64,000 nucleotides of DNA from positions 372,001-436,000 of the forward strand of contig JAULSU010000006.1 of the NCBI GenBank assembly GCA_030512335.1. The letters are read 5' to 3'. This document shows positions 1-11,141 of this stretch, piece by piece. The notes under the pieces are model-generated. The model had not been told where the DNA came from. It ran no database searches and worked only from the letters and a program-made list of their open reading frames with translations. Numbering within the stretch: position 1 is the stretch's first letter; each line of letters begins with the position of its first letter. Made by a program: the position numbers and the translations under genes. The stretch is from Immersiella caudata. Its lineage: Eukaryota; Ascomycota; Sordariomycetes; Sordariales; Lasiosphaeriaceae.

Positions 1-145
1 ATCCCCTTTTGACAGCATCGACAACGAGCGTCTCGGCCATCTGCAGGTACGAACACCGGATCAAGAATGCCCCGAAAAAGCCGCTCGGCAGTGTCACGCA
101 CAACGGCTCGCTCATTCGACATATAGGATACCCTAAACACATATC
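1..145. other. Window edge, no assignable gene
   Basis: A short open frame on the plus strand runs from the window edge to a TAA near 124 and contains a GTACGA donor-like site at about 46. It could be the 3' end of a neighbouring plus-strand gene converging on mlh3, but too little is present to decide. Confidence 0.2.
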
Positions 146-3091
146 CTAACTAGATCTCCTCTTCGCCCATTTCTTCAAGTCTTCCATCAACCGGCCACGA
201 TTCCCTTCTTGAGGTTGTCCTGCTCCTAGCCCAAAAGTATCGCCACCCCCCAGATCAACAAGCGGCACCATAGAAGGTCTTCCGTGAGCGCACTGAAAGG
301 AGAAGGCACACCGCGAGACACGTTGTACTAGATCTCTACACTCTTCGAGCGTCAACACGTCGTTGAACATGATTGCACCTGGCCCTCATTAGTATCATGT
401 CAGAGATTGGAGCAGGCTTCACCTACTCCTGCAAGACCTCGAGTTGATCATCTCCAAGATGCCCTCCGGACACTGGTGGAACCTCGCAACCCAGTCACGT
501 TCTCCCCCGCCGTCTTCAGCCGCGAACCCCGCACCACCAGTAGCGAGGCCAGGTCGGTCGTTCAACTTCCATATCTCCGTCCTCAACAGCTCCACCAGCA
601 GCCTGGGCTCCAGACGACATCTCTCCGCAATGCTAGTTGGCAGCGCCTGGATTTCCACCGTAACTCTGCCGCTTTCCCGGCCCTTATCGTCGACAGTGCG
701 GAAGAGCTCGCATCTGATACCCCAGTACCGGAGGTATTCCCGAAACCGCTCAAGGAGGCGGCCTTCCACAGCGGAGAGGTCAAAACGCAGGGGCTTGGCC
801 AATGACTCAACTCGGGCTTCCATGCCATGGTCTCCGTGAACAAAGTACCCCTCCATGAGTTCTTCCACGCGACATCTCTCATCTGCCGCATGTTGGTCGA
901 TGAGAGCGAGCAAGTACCGATTACGGTCTGGTTCCTCTGCTCTGTCGTCATCCGGAGGAGAATCGACGAAGACCTTGACAAGAATGAACTTGCGGTCGAC
1001 TTGCCGAATGACCTCGGCCTTGGTGAGCGCATCTTTCGATATTTTGCTCTCTAGGGTCTTAGAGATCTTCCCATTTGGGCCGTCAATGTTGACCTCACCA
1101 AGATCCCGACAGTCATGATTGTGATGGTGACCTAGGTACTCGGACATTTGGGGAACACATGGGATTGCGGGTTCGCTGGGCTCGAAAACCTGGTTCTTGG
1201 TGTCGGCGGTTGGTTTCGTTGGTACGAGAGGCACACGACGACGGTCAGGGAGACTCTCCGTACTTCGGATTCGGGAGAGCGAAGAAGCCTCGTCTGTTGC
1301 CGAACTGGGCTTCACGACGAACCCCGTGCGCGGGTTGATCAAGGCGCGGATTTTCGTGGTGGGGTCAACCCAAGTAAGGTTGTCACCATCTTCGCTGGCG
1401 CTGCCTCGGTCGGTAGAGGGTGTTGACGACTGTCTTCCCCCACCCGACAGCGAACCCCCGGATGCAGATGCATCCTCCTCGTCATCGAACGGCTTCCGCA
1501 GCAACTGTCCTTTCTTTGAGAAGAGTGGGTTCCAGGCAGGAGAGCTTTGCGCTTCAACGGTGTCATCCTCAGGGGAGTCGCCCGATTCGGATATGAGTGG
1601 GGAGGTCGAGCTGGAGCACCTTTTCAGTTTCTTCGGGCTCCCAGAAGAGTGTTTTAACCGAGACCACGTTGCAAAAGGCGATACCGCAGATTGCCCCTTC
1701 GCACGGGAAGACGCTGTGCTTCGGTGTCGCGAGCTCGATAATCGCGGAGTCCGCCCGGATTTGTCCCTCGCGCCGACATGAGCCACACTCGACCAACAAA
1801 GTTGGTTGGATCCCGCAGCCTGGGTAGTCTCGAGTTGCTGAAACGCATGCACAGGCTTGGGATGGAAGTGGTGCTTCTTCAGAAACCCATAGGCTGTTAT
1901 TTGAAGCAGACTCGTAATTCTTGCCAAGGTCGCGCGCCTCTCATCTAACAACTCGTCGGCGCCCATCCGTTCCATCATGCCTTCCAGTTTGATGTGCAAG
2001 AAAAACATCGGCCACCTATCCACGCCCTTTCGTATCTTGAGCGCCTTTTCCGTGAAGCCATGCGTCTTCTTCGGAGCATCGGGCTCATCGGCTACACCAT
2101 CCTCGATAGCACCAAAGCTCGAGTTGGCAAAGACCTTGTTGACCTCTTCATGGAGGACGTTTAACTGGCTTTCGTTCAACAAGGGCTGGACGCCCAGGGC
2201 AATGAACTGTACACGCTTGGTGACGACAGGTTTCAGAGAAACACAGCCCACCAGTGAGATACCCGGAGAAGAAGCCTCTAGAGGTACCCAGGACTCCGGC
2301 TCCACGTCCTCTGCCAACGACGCCTGCGTGAGTAAGCTAGCCATCCGAGAGCAGGTGACACTCTTCGGAATACTGCGAGTTTGGATGTGACGGGCGAGTT
2401 GGGAATTGAGCGTCAAAACTCGGCCGCTGGTCGCATCGCGAACCGTGAGTACAACCTCACCAGGCCACGGCAGGAGAAGGGCGACAGTCGAGAGAATTAG
2501 CTGGTCAAAGTTCTTGGCCGATCCTAGTCTTTCTGCCTCGATCGATCTCTGCCGGACGCGGACCGGCATCGACCCAAACAGATCCCGCACCGCGACACGG
2601 GTGCCACTTGGATGTGCGAGCAGCTCCTGCTCCGTAAGTGCGGGGATGTTGCGGGCCACTACCTTGGAGTTGTGGATGGTCAAGGAGTTGTGCGACTGGT
2701 ACTCGCGGTGATGAGAGGCGATTGATAGCAATGATAAAGCTGCAAGAGACGCCAAGGATATGCCATGTCGGCCGTGGTGTTCAGCTTGAGGCGGATATTT
2801 TGAAGTGTCTGCGCTTGTAAGCCGAAGATAGGTATCTTTCAGGGACCACGACAACTCACAATAATGCCTACCAAGGCCTCCATCTTCCTGAAAATCGGCT
2901 GGGAGTATCCCCAAACCGTTATCTTCAACCGTGCAGTTGCCTCGAGCGTAGTCTATCGATATGCTGATTTTGGATGAGCCTGCATCTAGCGAGTTCTGGA
3001 GGAGGCCGAATGTAACGCCATTGAGCGAGGTTATGACGACTGCTGACTTAATCTGTGCGATGACGTCCCCGGGAAGAAGCTTAATTGACAT
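146..3091 (-). CDS. mlh3: DNA mismatch repair protein Mlh3 (MutL family)
   Basis: MutL-family protein of about 948 residues. Exons are 3091-2860, 2808-427 and 378-146. The first intron (2859-2809, 51 nt, GTGAGT...GCAG) has no stop and would read through, but removing it restores the conserved join before TSKYPP. The second (426-379, 48 nt, GTAGGT...CAG) restores CRSAIMFND. The N-terminal GHKL ATPase shows NSLDAGSS (motif I) and DNGLGI (motif II). The C-terminal endonuclease domain shows DQHAADER at about residue 713, the Mlh3-type metal-binding motif, and CAHGRP near residue 900, so the nuclease looks intact. Mlh3 pairs with Mlh1 in the nucleus to process meiotic crossover intermediates and some mismatches. 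The ITSLNGV stretch near the N terminus favours Mlh3 over Pms1. An in-frame ATG three codons upstream (3100) is an alternative start. Confidence 0.9.
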
Positions 3092-3100
3092 GGCGCCCAA

Positions 3101-4129
3101 GTGGCATCGTGGCAGTTTGGCGGCAGATTAGGCTTGGGAATCGAGAGTCTCAGACGGGACGCCCCCGATCGCCGTCGGATGTCAATGGTTGCTGTGGAAG
3201 CCGTCAAAACATGCCAAGCATCATTGTGATGCGCAAAGTTCGCCGCGGGTCCAAAATTTTTGGCTTCTCCAATGCAGCTACCCTCCTGTTACGAAGAACG
3301 ATTCTTCATTCGGATCATCGAAAAGGAGCCCCTCTTTCACTTCGGCTGGTCGTCGTCGAAGAACAAGCTCGAGGCAGGAGCGGGATGCTGGCCCACCTGA
3401 TAAAGCACGTGGGTGCGCCAAGGATTCCAGAAACCTAGACCCACCCGCTCCTTCTCGAAATGAACCCTGGCGCCCGAAGGCTTGGGACCGTCCACATTAG
3501 GCTGTTTTGGACGGCGACTCTCCTGCAATTGCCTGCGAACCAAGAGCCCGAAACGGAGGCTCCTTCGACCCAAACGAGGGGCAATACGGATTGACAAGAC
3601 ATCCCTCTTTCCCGTGCTCGCCGACGCTGCCCGGTGCCCGCAAGTGTTGTGGAACGCGACCCGACGGTCCCGCAGTCCCCGAACCCCCTCGCGTTGCGCG
3701 GCATCTAGATCGTCCATCATCCCCCCACCAGGCACCCGCTTCGATCTTCGAACCGCTTTCTGGAAACGAAACCGTTCTCCGACCTATAACAACAAGCTTT
3801 GGCCTTCCCCGGGTCCGTCAACTCTATCCAAGCACAGGTGAAACTTGGGCGCTGCAGCACCAGCCAGCACACCAGACACGCTGGTCTGCCCACAACCACC
3901 CATTGTCACCCAACAAAGTCCGCGCCATCCTCGCATGTTCCATGGCTATGACCGAAACAGCCCAACCTCACGGTACTGCCCCGATCTCTTGAACTTGTCT
4001 TGCGTTTGCCTTCCCCACCCCGCAGTCTGCCTTTCTGCGCTGCTTGATATGCCACATTTCTCTACCCCGTTCCACCAGAGGAGACGCAATTCAGCACCAC
4101 CACTTAGCCCATTCGACGCCGCTGACACC
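3101..4129. other. Divergent intergenic region mlh3 / conserved protein
   Basis: About 1 kb between divergent starts. It contains no convincing coding frame and presumably carries both promoters and the 5' leader of the plus-strand gene. In-frame ATGs at 3935 and 4050 could extend the downstream protein. Confidence 0.5.
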
Positions 4130-5308
4130 ATGGCAGATCGCTCGGCCCGTACGGGTCGGCGTCGACCCTTCTCGGCTCTGATGAAGAAGCTGGCCAATCT
4201 CAAGACCGCTTCTTCCGAGGGAGGCCGACAAGCCGCGAAACGAAATGCAGCGAAGAACATACAAAACAACCCATATCCCCAGTCTGGCCGGATCGCGCCG
4301 CCAGCACAACATAGCCATCCCTCGATAATCACAGGCCGAACTGGCAGGTCCTCGAGCCGGACGTCTCTCGCCCCGACCGAGTCCGTCAGATTATCAGCAG
4401 ATGGCCTGCCCCCGCCGACGGTGGGCGGTCGCTCGATGGCCCCGACCGTTTCCGACCAGGAGACCGCTCGCTCAACGATGGCCCCTTCACATCGTGCGTC
4501 GTCAATCGCAGGTACTAGTCGCACCGCAGGGGGCGGCCTCGAGTCACGGAGGGGCGGCGACAGCACCTTCTCCTCCCCCGCGCCGTCGGTGCGGTCCTTG
4601 ACGACGACTCTCACGACGATACAATCACTGGCCCCCAACGGGGGAGGCAACCAGAACAATACAAATGGGCACCACCATCAGTCGCAACAGGGCGGCTCCC
4701 AGGCAATCCACTTCGATCAACCGTTCCCCACCACGTCCCCCGCGTCCGCCATCCCGACCCACTTGACTCCGTCTGGAGCCAGCACGAACGGTCACCCGAC
4801 CACGTACGCGACTGCGACGGCCAACAATCTGCTGACCGACAATGCTTCCATCTTGACACTCGCGTCGTCATCCAAGCGCCGACGGAGGCGGTCCTTCGAC
4901 ACGGACGCTTCGGTACGCGCTCTTGCGCCCTCGTCGTTGTGGGGCGGTAGCCGGGAATCCTTGCCCTTGAGCGTCCTGAGCGCGAACATGGATGGTGCTG
5001 GTGTCGCGGGGCCTTCCACTCCCGGCCTCCATCGTGGGGCTAGCGGAATGGCAAACGAACGGACAAGCATCTACTCGGCTACGGGGATCTTGGCGAGTGA
5101 GCGAAATAGTCTCTACACGAAGCAGGTGGTCGGGGCCAGCGCCGCTGCGGGGGATGCCGCGAGTGTACGAAGTGGGCTGCTGGGACATGGCCGTGCGGAT
5201 AGCATCAGTGGGAGCATCGGCGGGCCACCAGCCGCCAGTCCCTTGGCAAGTCCGCGCGAGGTCGCAGAGGATGAGGCATCAAAGAGCGGTGGGAAAAGCA
5301 AGGAGTGA
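4130..5308 (+). CDS. Conserved low-complexity serine/threonine-rich protein, function unknown
   Basis: Single-exon protein of 392 residues. The start at 4130 is chosen because it has a strong context (CACCATGG) and opens a basic segment, ADRSARTGRRRPFSALMKKL; the same frame is open upstream, with ATGs at 3935 and 4050. The protein is rich in Ser, Thr, Gly and Asn and has no transmembrane segment. The least random part is the C-terminal half: an ASSSKRRRRRSFDTDASVR block, then LAPSSLWGGSRESLPLS, then NERTSIYSATGILASERNSL. It resembles a family of uncharacterised Sordariomycete proteins in which these short motifs are conserved. The polybasic RRRRRS motif may be a nuclear localisation or phosphorylation site. 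I assign no function. Confidence 0.75.
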   Translation: MADRSARTGRRRPFSALMKKLANLKTASSEGGRQAAKRNAAKNIQNNPYPQSGRIAPPAQHSHPSIITGRTGRSSSRTSLAPTESVRLSADGLPPPTVGGRSMAPTVSDQETARSTMAPSHRASSIAGTSRTAGGGLESRRGGDSTFSSPAPSVRSLTTTLTTIQSLAPNGGGNQNNTNGHHHQSQQGGSQAIHFDQPFPTTSPASAIPTHLTPSGASTNGHPTTYATATANNLLTDNASILTLASSSKRRRRRSFDTDASVRALAPSSLWGGSRESLPLSVLSANMDGAGVAGPSTPGLHRGASGMANERTSIYSATGILASERNSLYTKQVVGASAAAGDAASVRSGLLGHGRADSISGSIGGPPAASPLASPREVAEDEASKSGGKSKE

Positions 5309-5609
5309 TTTGCGCTAGAAAGTTTGTGCGTTGGAAACTTGGTCTAGAATTTACTTTGTCACGCAAGATCAAGGGCAAGGAATGTCCAGAGGTGATAGGG
5401 TGGTTTGCACGAGCGGTTTTCACTTTTCAGAATGCGAACAAGCATATGGCGGGAGGGACAGTAATCTATAGGCTCAATATCATGATACCCCAATGAGGCA
5501 GCAACTGCCGGTTTATTTTCTGGGAGATACCTACAGTCCGTCCAGTGTGCTGAGTGGTAAAATACAAGCAGTATCAGTACAAGATGTGATCACAGGCAAA
5601 TTTGCTCGC
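5309..5609. other. Convergent 3' region
   Basis: About 300 bases between the stops of two convergent genes. It is AT-richer than its neighbours, has no coding frame and is presumably overlapping 3' UTR sequence. Confidence 0.5.
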
Positions 5610-7143
5610 CTAATAGGGCAACGGCGACAGATCCAAACCCTCGACGGAAAGCTTGAACGAGTCATTCCTACACGCAGATCAGCAAGGCGCCTCAAGCAAA
5701 CACCGCAAACAACGGGCAAAACATACCGTGAATAACTCCCCGCCGTGTCAAGATCCAGCCTCCCACGAATACAATCCTCAAAATCCACATCGGCATACGC
5801 CAACCCCTCGTCATCCTCCCACTGCGGCCCAGCCAAGACCTCTCCGAACGGAGAGACTATCGCGGAACCGCCACGGGAGATGAACGAGGTGCTAGCACTC
5901 CAATTCACAGTATCCTTCCGTCCACGAACAACAGTCTCATTCCCTGTCCCCGTCCCTGTTCCGGCTCCCCGGCGAACATTCGGGGATTTACTCCTATCAG
6001 CACCAGCCGTAGCGTCCCCCTTCCCGCAGGGCAACACAATCTCATTCCCATTCTCATCAAATACAGATTCCCTCCGTCGCTGCGTCGAGCGTGTTTGCTG
6101 CTGTCTTGCGCGACTGGGAGATGGCGAAGGCAACGCAATCTCGAAACCTTCTTCCGTAACGCACGAGTTTCGACGGAGGTTGGGGTCTACTCTAGTGGTG
6201 GGTTCGAAGAAGTGCACCGCAGAGGGATCCTCTTCCTGCACAGTTGAACTGGGTGTGGGTAGGATGGCAGAGGTAGACGCCGAGCTGCTAGTACTGGTGG
6301 AGTTGGTACGAACGCACATGTTGGAGGTAATCACGAAGCAGCGCCCTTCTATCGCGACGGTGCGCATCAGCGGGAGCCAGGTGTCTCGGCCGTCGGCGGT
6401 GGGCGCGAGGTAGAGGTTGATGTTTTGGGCGTAGAGGGATTGTCGGAGGAGGGGCATGTAGCTTTCCCAGCAGATGGCGGCGGCGAGGTTGATGCGGATG
6501 CCGCGGATTGTGGTGGTGACGGCGCGGAGTGTTGAGGGGGAACCTTGGGCCCAGACTAGGCGTTCGATTCCGGTCTGGAGAGTGTTAGAGTGGGTTTGGG
6601 GGGGATGGAATGGGTGAGGGGGGAACGTACGGGCATGACTTTGCGACGCTTGCCGATGATGCCGTGGTTGGGGTCGATATACACGGCGGAGCAGTACATG
6701 CTGCCGCCGGCTTTTTCGATGAGGCCGGTTATGATGAGCACGCCGGCTTCGCGGGCAATGCGCTCGAGCTCCTCGCGGGTACCGTCCCCACGCTTGGGTG
6801 TCTTGTCTGGTGTTTCCGAGGGTGGATTGGTTTGAGGGAGTTCCCTCTTTACCCATGCTTCCCCAGCCCCGGCGCCGCCTTCACCAACGGTGTCTCCGAG
6901 GTCGACGGCATTCTGGAAGTACTGGAGGTACTCATCTCGGCCTTCTTTGGTGCGGCTGCCCATCTGGCAGCCGAAGGTGGTGCCGCGGGGGTAGCCACCA
7001 ATGAAAGCCTCGGGGAGGAGCAGGATATCTATTTTCTTGCAGGCCGCGCGGCGGGCAATCTGCTCTAGGTGAGATATTGTCTCCGGTGTCGTAGCCTGGG
7101 TGGCCGGTGAGGCCGTGCCGAGGCGAATCCGGGAGGGTGACAT
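5610..7143 (-). CDS. Nitrilase / carbon-nitrogen hydrolase family protein
   Basis: Exons 7143-6631, 6574-5727 and 5667-5610 give 472 residues. Both introns have good signals (GTACGT...CAG and GTATGT...TAG), and the small last exon supplies the family's usual tail, NDSFKLSVEGLDL. The Glu-Lys-Cys catalytic triad is visible: E45 in LLLPEAFIGG, K168 in GKRRKVMPT and C206 in AAICWESYMP. The cytosolic enzyme would hydrolyse a nitrile or amide; the substrate cannot be read from sequence. A low-complexity insert of roughly 140 residues, rich in Ser, Thr and Arg, lies between IEGRCFVITSN and the final WSASTSFISRGGSAI block. It makes the protein longer than the usual 310-360 residues. The gene is transcribed away from the Zn2Cys6 regulator at 8261. 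Confidence 0.85.
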
Positions 7144-8260
7144 GGCGGGGTAGTGAATTCACGGTGTTCTGAGGGGAATTGAAGCTGTTCGCAGCTCAAG
7201 TTAAAGTCAATGGCTTTGATGAAACAATACACAAGCAGGAGGAAACAATCGGATATATACAGCAGCCTCTAGAAAGTCACAAGATCGCCGAGAGGGGCTA
7301 TTGCTGGCTAGTGGGCGCTCCATCAACGGCGCTGCAGCTCGGATCGGGATGCACCCCGCAATGAAGTTCGCACTCGCCGAGCCCGTGGGTGGTCTGACGT
7401 AACGACAAAGAACGGGGCTTCTCCGCTTGCCGAATTTGACCACCGCGCATCAACAAAGGATTTCCGAGTGTGGGGAAGGTGGTGAATAGAGAAGCTCTAT
7501 TGCCGGTGAGATAGGAGGCTCGATTCGTCAACGGTCAACGGTCAACTGTCTGCCCATAAACCCTAGCAACCACGCGGTGGCTTTGGTGACGTCCATGAAC
7601 ATCCATCTACCCATGCAATCCGTCGACTCGCCGTCTGCCCGAGATTTCTGGCAGACAACTAAAGTTGGCGACCGCGTATTCCAAAGGGGTTCTCGGCCAA
7701 GAGGATCAAGATTGTTGTCTAAAAGCGGTTTGCCAGCTTCTCCATGGATGTTCGTGCCATCTTTTCCTCGCCAACGCAATGGATCGGAAACGTGACTTCA
7801 AGACAGGATATCGGATGTTAAGATGCCCTCGCACGCCCTAAATAGTTGTTCATTGTCGTCGGTTTTGTTGATCAACCTGGGTGTTGATGAGGTATGTTGT
7901 GCAAAGCAGCTCGCCTGCGATTCTGAAGCCGAGATGCTTCTTGGCGCAAACGAAACAAAATTTTTTGGGCTTGAGCAGGAGCCGCACCCGCAATGTAATC
8001 CACACAACTTGTGTGCTTCTTACACTGCAATCTTGTCGCCAAAGGAGGGGATCAGACCCTAACCCTTGCTAAGACCCAACCCATGTCAGCGGATTTCACG
8101 TGCGGTTCCCCAACAACAGCTCGGGTGACGACGCGGTGATCGCGAACCCGCATTTTTCAGCCGTCTGGTGCCTACCCTGACTTACACCTCATCGGTTGCA
8201 ACCGTATCGATGCCAATTGCTGGGTAGCAGCATGCGCCCATCGATGTCGACGAGGCCGAC
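7144..8260. other. Divergent intergenic region nitrilase / Zn2Cys6 regulator
   Basis: About 1.1 kb with no convincing coding frame or RNA gene. It presumably contains the promoters of both divergent genes. Confidence 0.5.
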
Positions 8261-10706
8261 ATGTCGAGCGCGTCGGGAAGGTCGGCGGAGAAGCGGTCTG
8301 CGGAAGAGGCTGTGGAGACAGCACCGGCCGCCAAGAGAAGAATCACTCGGTCCTGCGACCAGTGCAAAGACACACAGTCCCGATGCTCGGGTTTCCTACC
8401 ATGTCAAATATGTAACTCACCCGGCCGTTTCTCTGTGCTGCCTCACAAACTCATCATCTTCCAGGTACCATGAAAGGCAGGCAATGCTCATACAATCCCT
8501 ACACACGCAGAGGTGGGCGTCTGAGGACGCCTCCACCACCACCAACAGGCGTTGAGGACCCTGAAAAGGTGCGCCACACAGCAAAGGGTCCTGAAGAGCG
8601 CGAGAAGATTAAACGCTTCCGCAGCTGGGACAGTCTTGCCTGTGATGCTTGCCGTGTCCTAAAGATCGAGAGATGTTCGGGGAAGATCCCCCGCGAGCAT
8701 TGCTTCGAAAAGCGAATTGACTGCACTTACAGACTGTGTGTTCCCCCTTCCCTATCGTATCTTCCGTCATGGTATCTGACACATGCAGTCAACCTGATCT
8801 CTATGGGGTCGGCGCTCCCAGGAATGAGCCATTGCCGGACCCTTCGCAGTTCCAGCCGCGGGAGCCTGGGCCGTTGGACCTCGAGCTTGACAAACTCCAA
8901 CCTGCTCGTCGGTATGCGCAGGAGGAGACCCCGCCGCTGGCGTTTCTTCAGCGGGCATGGCGCACTATGGCCGATCCGTCAAGTCCCGCATCGATGCGGC
9001 CCAGCGATCAGCCGTTTGACCGCTCAACCCCTCTTCGGCTGCCTCCCGAGCACAGATAGGAGGAGCTGCTGAGCGAATTCTTCGGCGGTTTCAGTGCCGT
9101 TTTCCAGATCCTTCATCGTCCTTCGGTGAAGCAATGGGCCGCGACCGTCCAGCAAAACGACACTGCGGGGCTTGATCTCTGGCAGGGCATCGGTCGGATC
9201 AAGCCAGCCATCGTTCTCATGGCACTCGCCCTCGGCTCCTTCTTTCGCGACAGGGCACATCGCGAAAAGAAGGCCAACAAGCCCGACGAGTGGATTTGGT
9301 CTCTCAGCTTTGGGGACAACCTCTTCACCACCTCCATCGTCTACACAGATGTCGGGGACGGCTATCCGACGCTCGAGTCAGCTCAGGTTCGCCTGCTCCA
9401 AGATACCTACCTCCTTTGCACGAGTCGCTTCCTACAGGCATGGAACACCTTTGGAAACACGCTGCAAACCGTTACCGCTCTGGGCTACCACCGACGGATT
9501 GGCCGCAACAGGGGGCTAGATCTCCACGTCTCCATCAAACCCGACTACGCCAGGCTGCAGTGTGAAAGACGACTGTTTTGGCCCGTCTACATCCTCGACA
9601 GGCAGATCAGCAGCATGCTCGGGAAGCCTTGTCAGTTCAGCGATGACACAATAGACCAGAACCTCCCTGATCCCGTCAATGACGAAGACTGCGACGAGAA
9701 TGGTCCAATAAGAGCCCATCCCATCGACTGCTACATTACGGCTCTGGTGCACTACGCCAAACTGAACAAGATATTTGAGAGGGTATACAGCGAAGTTTAC
9801 ACCCTCCGAGACGTGCCGGAGGACGAGCGACTGGAGTGCGCCGCTCGCCTCTGCGAAGACGTGGAGGCCTGGCAAAAAAATCTGCCGCCGCTCATGCAGC
9901 AAAGGGAGACCGCCCTATTGTCAATCTTCCGCCGGCAGTCTACAATCTTGAAGCTGGCGTACTACCACGCGCAGATGCTCGTTTACCGACCCTTCCTCAC
10001 CGCACCCTATCCTCATTGGGGCGACAAGAAGCGAAGGGCTGATCACGCCGTCAAAGAGGTCCTTGAGATTGCACGGCATACTAGCGTCTTGTTCTTTGAC
10101 TTGGCCAGGAATCTGCAGCCGCGCATGTTTGGGACCATTTGGTACGCTCATCAGGTGGGGTATCTTGCTGCCGGCATCATCTACTTTGTGCCTCACTTCC
10201 GAGAACGACAAAGGCTGTTTGGCGGTCCTCAGTACCGCGGGTACGAGGGCACGGACGAGAAGCGCAAGGAGATAGCGGACCGGATGACGGATATTCTCGC
10301 TACTGTGACGAACCCTTACTCGCCTGGTCCGCGCTTCGCTGCTGTCTTGAAGGAGCTGAAAGCCGAAGTGGAAAGACAGCTGAACCCGAACAACCCTCCG
10401 TATGTGCCGAATCGACAGGAGAGCCCCGCCATGTCGCCAAGCGAGCAGCTGCTAGCCGATGCCCTTCGCGCGGACTGGGAGGCGGATCTCTCTGGCCATT
10501 CGACGTGGAACCCTCAGAACCCGACGCAGGGAGCTGCCTCTGGTGGGGCGAAGAGGCTATGGGACACGTTCAAAGTTACGGACTGGAATGACTTTGACTC
10601 GGCTGTATGTTTATGTCATGTTGTTTTGTGTATGCTTTGCTGACTGCTCTAGGCTTTTGGTCCGATAAATGAATGCATCCCGTTCTTCGGCGGTCTTCAG
10701 CATTGA
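8261..10706 (+). CDS. Zn2Cys6 transcription factor with fungal_trans domain, carrying an in-frame TAG
   Basis: Four exons, 8261-8411, 8465-8735, 8789-10604 and 10653-10706, make 763 codons. The first intron (53 nt) interrupts the zinc cluster. Splicing gives a perfect C-x2-C-x6-C-x5-C-x2-C-x6-C pattern (SCDQC ... PCQICTMKGRQC) at about residues 31-57. A second, damaged cluster (ACDACRVLKIERC ... EHC ... DC) follows at about residues 123-155. From about residue 230 the protein matches the fungal_trans regulatory domain, with LHRPSV, RRLFWPVYILDRQIS and FGPINECIPFFGGL at the C terminus. The last intron (10605-10652) restores that conserved tail. A TAG at 9057-9059 (codon 231) interrupts a conserved stretch between LRLPPEHR and EELLSEFF, and no plausible intron removes it. 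The product is therefore either truncated to its DNA-binding part or the gene is inactive. The target genes are unknown. Confidence 0.75.
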
Positions 10707-10794
10707 TGGCAGCCCGACACCACATCACTGCAGAGATGAAGGTCCTTTACATCTTATATTAATGTTACATGTAGACCACTAGACTTCGAATATA

Positions 10795-10808
10795 CCCCCC
10801 CCCCCCCC
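10795..10808. repeat. Poly-C tract
   Basis: Uninterrupted run of 14 C residues just downstream of the Zn2Cys6 gene. Confidence 0.95.
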
Positions 10809-10866
10809 ACGTGGCCATCCTCTTATCTACTACCCCAAGAGCCAGACTTCAACTCACAGTGTCCTA

Positions 10867-11141
10867 TCAAGTCCTTGATATCTTCTTGGCCAGCTCCTCT
10901 ATCTCGTTCATCAACGCATCGCACCGAGCTTCTTGTGTTGCAGAGTCCAGCCCACCGGTCAATAATCGCTCCACGAACCCTTCGTCCCTGTCCAGGTACT
11001 GTTGCAGAGAGTAGCTGGGCGGGTGTTGACAGGGAGCTCTGCGGTGATCAGCGTTTGTGGAATTGGGGGCTACCAGGTCACAGGGGTTGACACTCACTCT
11101 TCGCCAGAGACACGGATCGGGGGCTCGGCTCTCTGCTTCAT
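10867..11141 (-). CDS. Small 71-residue protein, function unknown
   Basis: Two exons, 11141-11098 and 11038-10867, give 71 residues. The 59-nt intron has a GTGAGT donor, a CTGATC branch-like site and a GCAG acceptor. Joining across it keeps one frame: an N-terminal MKQRAEPPIRVSGEE segment, then APCQHPPSYSLQQYLD and a charged helical tail ending LMNEIEELAKKISRT. The protein is hydrophilic, has no signal peptide and has two cysteines. I do not recognise the family. The C-terminal half looks like an amphipathic helix or short coiled coil, which would fit a small subunit of a complex. It converges with the regulator at 8261-10706. Confidence 0.6.

Noticed and set aside
407..839. Plus-strand open frames of about 130 codons over the mlh3 C terminus
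   Set aside because: They are antisense to a well-conserved Mlh3 exon and have no protein character of their own.
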